Below are positions 39,221-47,900 of a DNA stretch of 64,000 nucleotides, piece by piece. The DNA comes from Myxococcus hansupus (GTDB taxonomy: Bacteria > Myxococcota > Myxococcia > Myxococcales > Myxococcaceae), in NCBI RefSeq assembly GCF_000280925.3, contig NZ_CP012109.1:3864501-3928500 (forward strand). Direction: 5' to 3'. Both the position numbers and the translations under genes were made by a program. Below the pieces are notes generated by a model that saw nothing but the letters and a program-made list of their open reading frames with translations, had not been told where the DNA came from and ran no database searches. Position 1 is the stretch's first letter. The number at the start of each line of letters is the position of its first letter.

Positions 39221-40119
39221 TTCAATCTTTCACCAAGCGGGGCGCTTCGGCGCCCAATCGGTCCCGGTGTTCCCGGTGGATATCTGTGCTTTTTCTGACA
39301 CTCGTGCCCGTTCACGGGTGCCGAGACGCAGATGTGGTCGCCCAGGTTGGAAGGACTGAACTTCGGCGCGCGGATGTTCAAGAGTTCGCGTCGAGGAGGG
39401 CCGGTGAAATTACCGCCGATGCGCAGCTCGACGAGCTGATTGACCAGGCTCGCCTCTCGGAGCGAGCTGTCGCCCTGGGACTGGATGCGCGCGAAGAGAC
39501 GCGCGCTCGGCTCGCCGCGGCTCGTCGTGAAGTCCTGATGCAAGCGCTCCTTCAAGAGGAACTCAAGAGCGTTACAAGCGAAGCGGACTTGCTCGAGCGT
39601 TATGAGTCCTCAAAGTCATCGCTTGCGCGCAGGCAGATTCATGTGCGGCAGGTCGTCATCCGGTTGCCACCTGGGGACGGGCAGCCCGAACGTCGCCAGG
39701 CGGGTGACCGTGCGAACATGATCTATGCCCGCCTCATGGGAGGAGAACCTTTCGAAGTGGTTGCTCGTGAGGCAAGCCAGGATGACGTCTCCGCGGCGCA
39801 AGGCGGAGACCTGGGCATCGTGAGGGAAGGCCAGGTTCACCCCGCCTTCTTCGAGGCGGCAGCGGCCTTGAAAAAGGGCGAGCTGAGCAAGCCATTCGAA
39901 ACGCCTTACGGCATTCATGTGGTCCAGGCGCTGGAGCACATGCAAAGCGTGTTGCCGACCTTCAACGAAGTCAGGGGCCGTCTGGCGGCAGAGGCTCGGC
40001 GTGAGGCGGAAAGCCGTTTGATGAAGGAGCTGGAAGCCAGCATTCCCGTCAAGCGCTTCCCCGACGCATTGTCGGCACCTGCGACGAACGCTCCGAAGAC
40101 GGGAGATGTGACGCGATGA
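39217..40119 (+). CDS. Parvulin-type peptidyl-prolyl isomerase (third copy), probable lipoprotein
   Basis: A 300-residue foldase. ATG 39217 overlaps the stop of the giant gene as ATGA, implying translational coupling. The N-terminus is long and basic before a hydrophobic run (WISVLFLTLVPVHGC). The possible lipobox V-H-G-C (Cys35) has an unusual His at -2. A SurA-like helical part precedes the parvulin core: RRQIHVRQVVIRLPPGDG, MGGEPFEVVAREASQ, AAQGGDLGIVREGQVHP and FETPYGIHVVQALE. This is the most canonical parvulin core of the three in the locus, with the GGDLG and YGIHVV motifs intact. Immediate coupling to the giant gene suggests it folds that product or the RHS proteins after export. Confidence 0.88.
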   Translation: MIQSFTKRGASAPNRSRCSRWISVLFLTLVPVHGCRDADVVAQVGRTELRRADVQEFASRRAGEITADAQLDELIDQARLSERAVALGLDAREETRARLAAARREVLMQALLQEELKSVTSEADLLERYESSKSSLARRQIHVRQVVIRLPPGDGQPERRQAGDRANMIYARLMGGEPFEVVAREASQDDVSAAQGGDLGIVREGQVHPAFFEAAAALKKGELSKPFETPYGIHVVQALEHMQSVLPTFNEVRGRLAAEARREAESRLMKELEASIPVKRFPDALSAPATNAPKTGDVTR

Positions 40120-40556
40120 TTTCCTCGCGATACCTCGTTGGGACTCCGGCTTCGCCCTATGGGCATCGAGCAACAGTGTTGCGAAGCCTGTTCCTGGGTC
40201 TGTGTCTGTCTTGGGGCTCCGGATGTAGTGAGAAACCAGCCCCCGTCGAGGAAACGCTGACAGAAGCGCCGACTCAGGCTCCTGCCGTTCAGCCGGACCA
40301 CCAGTTCGTTCCGGCCAAGCAGCGAACCAAGGAGCTCGGGGAGCGGTGTGCCTCGGGTGGAGAATCCGAATGTCTCTCCCGGCTGTGTCTGCGGGCGGGG
40401 CCTCGGCTCGATGCGGACTATTTCTGCAGCCAGCAATGCAGCAGTGAGAACGACTGCCCGAAGACCTGGGGTTGTATCCAGATTCATCCTTCCGCCGGAG
40501 GGCAGGTGTGCGTCCCGCCCAAGGGCTGGACGGGCGCCGTCGCGGAGCCTCGATGA
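40116..40556 (+). CDS. Cys-rich putative lipoprotein
   Basis: A 146-residue protein overlapping the upstream parvulin gene by ATGA. A hydrophobic segment ends CLSWGSGC (Cys37), a weak lipobox. A GTG at 40176 would give a shorter, more typical signal (VLRSLFLGLCLSWGSGC), so the start is uncertain. After a Pro/Thr-rich linker the C-terminal about 70 residues contain eight Cys with the spacing seen in many secreted Myxococcota Cys-rich proteins (GERCASGGESECLSRLC ... FCSQQC ... NDCPKTWGC ... VCVPP). It is likely a small disulfide-bonded envelope protein. Its function is unknown. The stop overlaps the next RHS gene, again by ATGA. Confidence 0.75.
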   Translation: MISSRYLVGTPASPYGHRATVLRSLFLGLCLSWGSGCSEKPAPVEETLTEAPTQAPAVQPDHQFVPAKQRTKELGERCASGGESECLSRLCLRAGPRLDADYFCSQQCSSENDCPKTWGCIQIHPSAGGQVCVPPKGWTGAVAEPR

Positions 40557-43500
40557 AGCCGTACATGCGTCCTTCTGTTTCGTTCCTGGGCATGGTGTTC
40601 CTCCTGTTGCCCGCGGGCGCCGTCGCCCAGAGCCTGTGCCTGCCCGGCAGTGACTGCTGCGGCTCCGAACCCCGGTCACAGACGGTGACGGAGCCCTCGG
40701 CGGGCCGCGGAAACGGGCAGGAGTCGCCTGCGGCGTTTTCGCGGGTCTACACCTCGCTTCCCGGACCTGAGGCCGGGGGCGTGCCCCGCGTCTATCAGGC
40801 GGTGGACTCGTGCGCGGTGGCCGGCGCATGCAGCCCGGGGAGCGTGCGCCATGAATGGGCGTGCGCGACCGAGACGTCGCCGGCCTACGAGCGCGCCGCC
40901 AAGAACAAGCGGGATGCCTGGGAGGTCTACGTCCATACCCCGCCTGCGACAGGCACTGGCGCCTCCGCCATGACGCTGGAGAAGACGTCGGTCCTTCGCG
41001 GCGCCCAGGACATGACGGGCACCGGCGCCCTGAGTGAGGACTTCTTCACCTACAGCTACGGGCCTGGTGGACAGCAGCAACTGGCGTCCATCGAGAAGGC
41101 GAGCCTCTTGGGGGGCGCCGGTGAGCGAGCCCGGACGTTTCACCGCTACAACGCCTCGGGCCGCCGGGTGGCCACCATTCAGTCGGGGTGGACCTGGGAC
41201 ATGGATCGCAGCACCATGGCCTGGACTTCGCCCAAGCGATTCATCGGGACGTTCTACTTCGTCCAGCGCACGGGAGATGCCACTCCGGACCCGCTGGGCC
41301 GCGTCCTCGAGGTCCATGGTCCTTGCTGGGTGGAGAGCGAGGCCGCCACGGATTGCCCCGCGGCCAGCGCCGCTCCGCTCACGCAGTACTTCTACTGGGC
41401 CGACTCCGAGACGACCAGCTTCCGCAAGAACCGGCTGATGCGTGAATCGCGGTTCCCCGCGGGTGCCGCCAGCACGCCGCTCGTCACGCAGTTCAATGCC
41501 TACGACGTTGCCGGGAACGTCACGGAGCGTGTTGACGCGAGCGGCGTGACGACCGTGATGGCATGGGAGGGCCCCCGCCTGACGTCTCAGGCCGTGCGGA
41601 CTCCAGGGCAGGTCGACGTAGTGACCCGCTTCGGGCACGACGCCGGGCGTCTTTCATGGGTTCAGCATCCCGAAGGCAACTACGAGGTGTTCTGCTACCG
41701 GACGGGGACGCCCTCCGGTGCGTGCAGTGGCGGTACCTCCACGGAATTGCTCCAATGGAAGGCCCGTGCGGCGGACATGGCCGGTGCCTCGTGGTCGGAG
41801 AAGGTCACGTTCACCTACTGGCCCGACGGCTCCCTCAAGGAAGAGCGGTTCCTGGAGGCCCCCGGTGTCGCCCGGCGTGTCCGTTCGTTCGCCGCGGACG
41901 CCCATCTCCGGCCGACCCATGAAAGGTGGGGCGTCGGCCCTGGCAGCTATACCCGTGCACGCTCCTTTGATGGCGCGGACAACCTGACCGGTGTTGGCCA
42001 CGCCTTCAATGCCCCCCCAGCCTGGTGTGCCGTGGCGCCCAACGGGCACCCTGCATCGCCGGCGTGTGCCGCGCTGACCTACGACCGGGCCAATCGACTC
42101 GAGCGCATGGACGAGTTTCCCTCGGAGGGGCAAGGGCAACGGACGCTGCTGCGCTACGACACCCATGGCAACATCCAGTCACTCAAGGCCGGGTGCCTTG
42201 GCGGAGACACTTTCGAGACGTGCACGCAGCCCGCGAGCGCATTTACGTACGACGACTTCGGGAACCTGGTGGGGGCGACGGCATCACACCTGAAGGGCCC
42301 CGTGCGCTATGCCTTCGATGCGTTCGGCAACAAGGCCGTGGAGTTGGGTCCGCTCGCGGAGCGGCCACTCCTCTATACATACGATCATCTCTCTCGGCTC
42401 GTGATGACCCAAGCCCAGTATGTCGGCTTGGATTCGCCATTCACGCACTACCAATTGGGTTACGACAACGAAGGAACACCTCCACCCGGCTGTGAGACAC
42501 AACTCAATAGCCTGGGACGACTGCGCTACAGCGAAGACTCGTTCGGCCGCACGTGGTATCAATACGACACACTGGGTCGGGTGATTCGTGAAATGCGAGT
42601 CCGGGCCAACGCGACCGGTTGCGGGCAGGGGATCGACCTCAACCCAGACACGCACTACCGCTACACGCCGAACGGCAACCTCGCGTCCATCACGTACCCG
42701 CACGGTCGAGTGGTAACGTACGTGTATGGGGGCGGCGCAAGAACCGACCGCATCTCGGCCGTGGATGTCACAAGCCACGACGGCACGGAGTGGCACACCC
42801 AGCGAATCATCAGTAGCGTCCTGTGGGAGCCCTACGGTGGGCTGCGCGGATACCAACAGCACCATCTCCGGTCCGACGTGCTCCGCTCCGTGGAGTACAT
42901 GCTGGGGGATGATGCGTCCGTGGCCCCGGCATCATCGGTGGCTGCCTGCGCGGAGACGCCCCCGTCGATGGCCACCGCGGATCTGACCGGGCGCATCCGC
43001 GCGCTGCGCGTCTCAACTGGGTCGATGAGCCCTGGCCTGGGGGCCGGTGACGTGTACAGCAGGACGTACACCTGGAATGCGGACCTCGTTCGCCGGATGG
43101 ATACGTGCTTGCTGCGCTCCGAGACGGCGCAAACGGAGGAGTTCACCTACGACAGGGCGTTGCGCCTCAAGAGCGCGATGCGTCCCACGGGGAACACGGC
43201 GGCGTCGGGCGGAGCGTATTCCTCACTGGCCTACACCTACGACCGCCGCGGCAACCGCTCTGGCACCACGGAGGCGGGCCACCTTGGTACGACCATCTAC
43301 TACGAGGGCGTGGCCCCGGATCATCTGCTCGTCACGTACTCAGGACCTGGGCCTGCGTTCGCGGAGAACTTTGGCTACCACGCCAACGGGTCCGTGGACC
43401 GCAAGAGCACCAATCGGCTCACACAAGGCGATGGGTTCAGCCATCTCAACCTTTATCCTTCGAACGAGATTCGGCATGCGCACATGCGCTCCATGAGCTT

Positions 43501-44707
43501 GGGCTGGGAGGCGCTGAATTACGCATACTACGTCTACTTCCACGATGCGTTCGACCGGAGGCGGCTCAAGGACTATCCCACCGGCGTCCGTGATGAATAC
43601 TTTCACGACGTTCGTGGCCAGTTGCTGTCGGATCGCGGTAACGATCGCATCCTCGCACCGGTCAACTACTACATTGAAGATGACTATGTGTGGCTCGGGG
43701 GGCGCCCCGTCGCCGTGGCGCGCGGCAAGTTCACGCCGCAATGGACGCGCCTTTCGGATGCGTCTTCGGAGTGCTCTCGCAATGCCGACCCGGCCGCTTG
43801 CGGCCTCTATTTCATCGTCACGGACCCTACGGGAAGGCCCGTGGTCATGTTGGATGCGGATGGCCGTGTGACGGGAACGGGGGAGTACAGCCCACTGGGA
43901 CATGTGAATCGGGTGAATCACTACGCGATGTCGGCGAATCCCTACGCGGACGGGCTCGACGAAGAGCTGACCCGTTTTCAGCAACCCGCGCGGAGCTCCA
44001 CGCTGAAGCTTCAGCAGCGCGTTCTGTTCAGCCTCATCGACACCGAACCGACGCACGACTACGTTTACGTCAAGGACGGAAGCACGGGGGCCCAACTCGC
44101 GGGGCCCTACAGTGGCGTCAACCGGGGCATGCTCTGGAGTGACTGGGTCGAGGCCACGAACGGCGAAGTGGCCATCCAGTTCGTCTCCAACACGACCTGT
44201 GATGAAGCCACCTGTGGAGCGGACGCGGGTGTGCCACCGACCTGCACCTGTCCCGGCAGCGCGCGAAAGCGCGGAGTCGCCATTCCCGCCTACGAGTACC
44301 GTCGTTTCGAGAGTGGAGCCTCCCCGTTCTGGACGCTGCTTCGAAGGGTGGGGCAGTACTACGATACCGAGACCGACCTGTTCGACGACGGGCTCCGCTC
44401 CTACGATCCGAATGTCGGGCGCTACTTCGAGCCCGATCCGAGGGTCCTCGACCCGGAGTTCATTGTCTGGAACGCGCTCCAGGGCCGAAGCGTAGGACCC
44501 TACCTCTTCGCCCAGAACAACCCGCTGCGGAGCCTGCCGACTGAGGACGCACCGCAACCGCGGGTGGGCTTCCCCAGGGGAACGCCGAGGAGCAGCCAGC
44601 CGGTGCCTGGGGCATCGCTGGGGGCGCAGCCAGGACATGATGTGGAGTTGATCCCAGCCCTGGCGCGTGACGGCGCGAGTTGGCAGACGCCTGGGACGAC
44701 ACGGTAG
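40553..44707 (+). CDS. RHS-repeat protein with CUB-like insert and no toxin tip
   Basis: A 1384-residue exported protein. ATG 40553 overlaps the upstream stop (ATGA) and is followed by a signal peptide ending PAGAVAQS. I prefer it to the upstream in-frame start at 40472. A Cys-containing N-terminal region is followed by YD repeats (YDVAGNVTERVD, YDTHGNIQSLKAG, YDDFGNLVGATA, YDTLGRVIREMR, YDRRGNRSGTT) that should form the hollow RHS shell. Residues encoded at about 43990-44290 look like a CUB domain (DYVYVKDGSTGAQLAGPYSG, then VAIQFVSN). The RHS core GLRSYDPNVGRYFEPDP and YLFAQNNPLRS follow, but the usual DPxG end motif is absent. The protein ends 57 Pro-rich residues later with no effector domain, so it looks like a carrier that has lost, or never had, a tip. 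Confidence 0.85.
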   Translation: MKPYMRPSVSFLGMVFLLLPAGAVAQSLCLPGSDCCGSEPRSQTVTEPSAGRGNGQESPAAFSRVYTSLPGPEAGGVPRVYQAVDSCAVAGACSPGSVRHEWACATETSPAYERAAKNKRDAWEVYVHTPPATGTGASAMTLEKTSVLRGAQDMTGTGALSEDFFTYSYGPGGQQQLASIEKASLLGGAGERARTFHRYNASGRRVATIQSGWTWDMDRSTMAWTSPKRFIGTFYFVQRTGDATPDPLGRVLEVHGPCWVESEAATDCPAASAAPLTQYFYWADSETTSFRKNRLMRESRFPAGAASTPLVTQFNAYDVAGNVTERVDASGVTTVMAWEGPRLTSQAVRTPGQVDVVTRFGHDAGRLSWVQHPEGNYEVFCYRTGTPSGACSGGTSTELLQWKARAADMAGASWSEKVTFTYWPDGSLKEERFLEAPGVARRVRSFAADAHLRPTHERWGVGPGSYTRARSFDGADNLTGVGHAFNAPPAWCAVAPNGHPASPACAALTYDRANRLERMDEFPSEGQGQRTLLRYDTHGNIQSLKAGCLGGDTFETCTQPASAFTYDDFGNLVGATASHLKGPVRYAFDAFGNKAVELGPLAERPLLYTYDHLSRLVMTQAQYVGLDSPFTHYQLGYDNEGTPPPGCETQLNSLGRLRYSEDSFGRTWYQYDTLGRVIREMRVRANATGCGQGIDLNPDTHYRYTPNGNLASITYPHGRVVTYVYGGGARTDRISAVDVTSHDGTEWHTQRIISSVLWEPYGGLRGYQQHHLRSDVLRSVEYMLGDDASVAPASSVAACAETPPSMATADLTGRIRALRVSTGSMSPGLGAGDVYSRTYTWNADLVRRMDTCLLRSETAQTEEFTYDRALRLKSAMRPTGNTAASGGAYSSLAYTYDRRGNRSGTTEAGHLGTTIYYEGVAPDHLLVTYSGPGPAFAENFGYHANGSVDRKSTNRLTQGDGFSHLNLYPSNEIRHAHMRSMSLGWEALNYAYYVYFHDAFDRRRLKDYPTGVRDEYFHDVRGQLLSDRGNDRILAPVNYYIEDDYVWLGGRPVAVARGKFTPQWTRLSDASSECSRNADPAACGLYFIVTDPTGRPVVMLDADGRVTGTGEYSPLGHVNRVNHYAMSANPYADGLDEELTRFQQPARSSTLKLQQRVLFSLIDTEPTHDYVYVKDGSTGAQLAGPYSGVNRGMLWSDWVEATNGEVAIQFVSNTTCDEATCGADAGVPPTCTCPGSARKRGVAIPAYEYRRFESGASPFWTLLRRVGQYYDTETDLFDDGLRSYDPNVGRYFEPDPRVLDPEFIVWNALQGRSVGPYLFAQNNPLRSLPTEDAPQPRVGFPRGTPRSSQPVPGASLGAQPGHDVELIPALARDGASWQTPGTTR

Positions 44708-44921
44708 GGGAATGGGCGAGGGTGCCACGATGAGTCACGGTTCACACATGCATCGAAGTACCTCCATCGGGGCGCGGGATGCGCTTCCCCAGGCCATGTG
44801 CCGCCACACGGTGGGCGGCACGCCCCCTTCGGACAGGGGCGGCGGGTGCGGAACGGCGTTGGGGCACGTGTCACCTCGCGGTGAGCGATTTCGGAATGGC
44901 AGTACGAAGAGGGGTCGTCGG
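44708..44921 (+). promoter_or_regulatory. Spacer between the two RHS genes with an 8-bp perfect hairpin
   Basis: This 214-base stretch holds no convincing gene, although the downstream frame stays open through it. GTGCCGCC (44798-44805) and GGCGGCAC (44814-44821) form a perfect stem with an 8-base loop. No T-tract follows. It could be a terminator or attenuator between RHS1 and RHS2, or part of the RHS2 leader. GAGGGG before ATG 44922 is the likely ribosome site. Confidence 0.35.
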
Positions 44922-47900
44922 ATGAGTCGGTTGCTGCAGGTTTTGGTGCTGGGGCTCTGGGTTGCAGCGTGCACGCAGGAGGCGCGTCCCACCGAGGCGG
45001 CCGCCACGAAGGCCGTGAGCGCGGCGATTCAAAGCGCCGACACCGCGCCGACGGACGTCTGCGCGGACGTGGTTCCCGTAGACCACGCGCCCGCGTGGCT
45101 GGCGGCGCCCGTTGAGTCCACCGGCGCTCCGGCGACTGCGTCGTTCACCGCGAACGCCGGTGAGTGGGGCCTGTTGGCCCTCCAGCACGGTGATGGGCTG
45201 GGGCAGGGCGCCGCGGGGACCGCCGAGGTGTTCCTCGACGGACAACGTGTCGCCACCGCCAGCAGCGGCACCGCGCTCAAGGCCGTCCCTGTATGGCTGA
45301 GCGCGAGCAATGCACTGGAGGTGCGAACCACCGGGGGCAGCATGGCCCGTGCCTCCGTGGCGCATATCAACCAGCTTGCCTGCACGTTGCTCGATGTGAC
45401 GGTCGGGCACGGACGAGGCGCACCTGCTCGCGTGACGCGCAGCTTCCATTCCGCCGGGGCGGGGGCGCAAGGCGTCCTGGTGGTGGAGGCTCCATCGAGC
45501 GGCGGACTCCTGGGCCAGGTGGTGTTGAACGAGCGCGTCGTCATGCGCCTCACGCCCCAGACGGGCCCCGTGCAGCCACGGATCCTGGAAGTCCCCCTGC
45601 AGGCGGCGAACACGCTGAAGGTCGAGCTCTCCGGCGCTCCGGGTCCGTCGGTTCGCGTCCGGGTCGTGGACGTTGACACGCTCGCGCCCCAGTTCGAGGT
45701 GACGTCGCCAGAAGCCGGGACCCTGGCAACCGCCAGTCCGTGGGACGTGAGTGGCTCCGCCGCGCACGATGTCACGCGCGTGGAGGTGAATGGCGTTTCC
45801 GCGACGTTGACCGAGGGAACTTGGACCGCTTCCGTCCCCCTGACGCCTGGGCAGAATGCCCTGGTCACGACGGCCCGGGATGCGTGCGGCAACGTTCGGC
45901 GCTCGTGCCGCGCCGTGGTGCTCGACAATCAGAAGCCCGTCATCACGGTTTCGGGGGGCACGGAAGGCCAGTACGTCCGAGGCCCCGTGGTGCTGACCTT
46001 CACGGTGGAGGATGCACACCTCGACACGGTGACCGCCACGCTGGACGGCGTGCCCTTTGAGAGCGGTGGGACGGTTACCAGCGAGGGGCCGCACGTCTTG
46101 ACGGTGTCCGCGGTGGATCGCGCGGGCAACTCCGAAGAGGTGCAGCGGAACTTCACCATCGACTCCGTTCCGCCCGAGCTGGTCGTGCAGTCGCCCGTCT
46201 CGGGACACGTCACGCAGGAGGCCCAGGTGGAGCTGGTCGCCGCCGTGACGGAGCTCAACGTCGTCGCCAGCGTGAGTGTGGGTGGGCAGGGGCTGGTGCA
46301 CGGCGGCGATGGCCTGTGGCGGCGGACGGTCGCGCTGGCGGAAGGGGCCAACCGCCTCGTCGTCACGGCGATGGACGCGGCAGGCAACGCGAGTTCCTCC
46401 ACGGTGACGGTGCTGCGGGACTCGACGCCGCCGCGGCTGGTGGTGACCAGTCCCTCCGAGGGGGCTCGCATCGGAGGCACCTCCGTGAAGGTGCGCGGCA
46501 CCGCGACGGATACGACGCCCGTGGTGCTCACGCTGAATGGGGCGCCAGTCCAGGTGGCTCCGGACGGCTCGTTCGAGGTCGACCACGCCCTCGCGCAGGG
46601 TAACAACACGCTGAACCTGGTGGTCACGGACGCGATCAACCTCTCGGACTCGCGGACGCTTCACGTGCGCGCGAACAGTGTGGCTCCGACCCTCTCCGTC
46701 ACTGAACCGTCGTCGGGAACCCAGACGGAAGAGCGGACGGTGACCGTGCGCGGTACCGCATCCGTGGCGGACTCCGAGGACTCGGTCACGGTGCTGGTGT
46801 CGGGCTCGCTGGCGGCCCTCTCGGGTGACGGCTCTTTCGTCCGGACCGTGCAGCTTTCCCCCGGCCACCAGACGCTTCGTATCGTGGCCATGGACGGCTA
46901 CGGGCTCCAGGCGGAGCAGACCCTCTCTGTGACGCGAGTGGTCACGCAGCCCGATGGTGGGCTCGCGGACGCGGGGACGGATCCGGATGCCGGGAGCAGT
47001 CCGGATGCGGGCGGGGAGCCCCAGGTCGATTCCGGGACCCCCGGGGGTGATGCCGGTACGGGCTCGGCGGCGCCGGTGCTGCGGGTGGATGCGCCCGCGC
47101 CGGATGCCGTGTTGGGCGGATCGAGTCTGGCGGTCATCGGGCAGGTAGAGGGGGGGACGCTTCCCCTCGACGTCAAGATCAACGGCGTCAGCGCGACGAT
47201 GATGGTGCGCAACTTCAGCCAGTCACTCTCGCTGCCGGAGGGTGAGCACACACTGAACCTCGTGGTGACGGACGCGGAGGGCCGGAGCGCGAGTACGTCG
47301 CGGACGGTGACGGTGGATCGGACGGCGCCCTCCCTGGTGGTGACGCGCCCGGCGGCGAGCCCCATCACGGTGAGCGAGTCGCCGTACTTGATTCAGGGCA
47401 CCGTGGGAGACACGCACCTGGCGGGAGTCACGGTCCAGGATGTGCCCGTCTCGGTGGTGGGCGGCAGCTTCAGCGCGTCCGTGTCGCTGGCCAGGGGACA
47501 GACGGTGGTGTCCGTGGTGGCGAGCGACCGCGCCGGCAACCAGACGCGTCGAGAACTCGTGCTGAACGTGGAGAACGCGCCTCCGCTCATCACCGTGCTC
47601 GAACCCGCCAGCGGAAGCGAAGCTGCGTCCGCGACCGTGCGCGTTCGTGCTCGGGTGGTCGCGTTCGCGGCGCTGAGCGAGGTCCGGATTGGAACGGGGC
47701 TGGCCTCCGAGGCGTCCCCCGGCATCTACACAGCGGAGCTCCCCCTCGCGCTGGGTGAAAACACGCTCACGGTGACCGCCACGGATGTGCGTGGTTTCAC
47801 CGGGACGAACAGTGTCACGGTGTTCTACCGGGACCCGGCGACAGAGCCCTTGGTCGTGACGGGCGTCCAGCCGGAACGCGGCGCGACGAGCGTGAAGACG

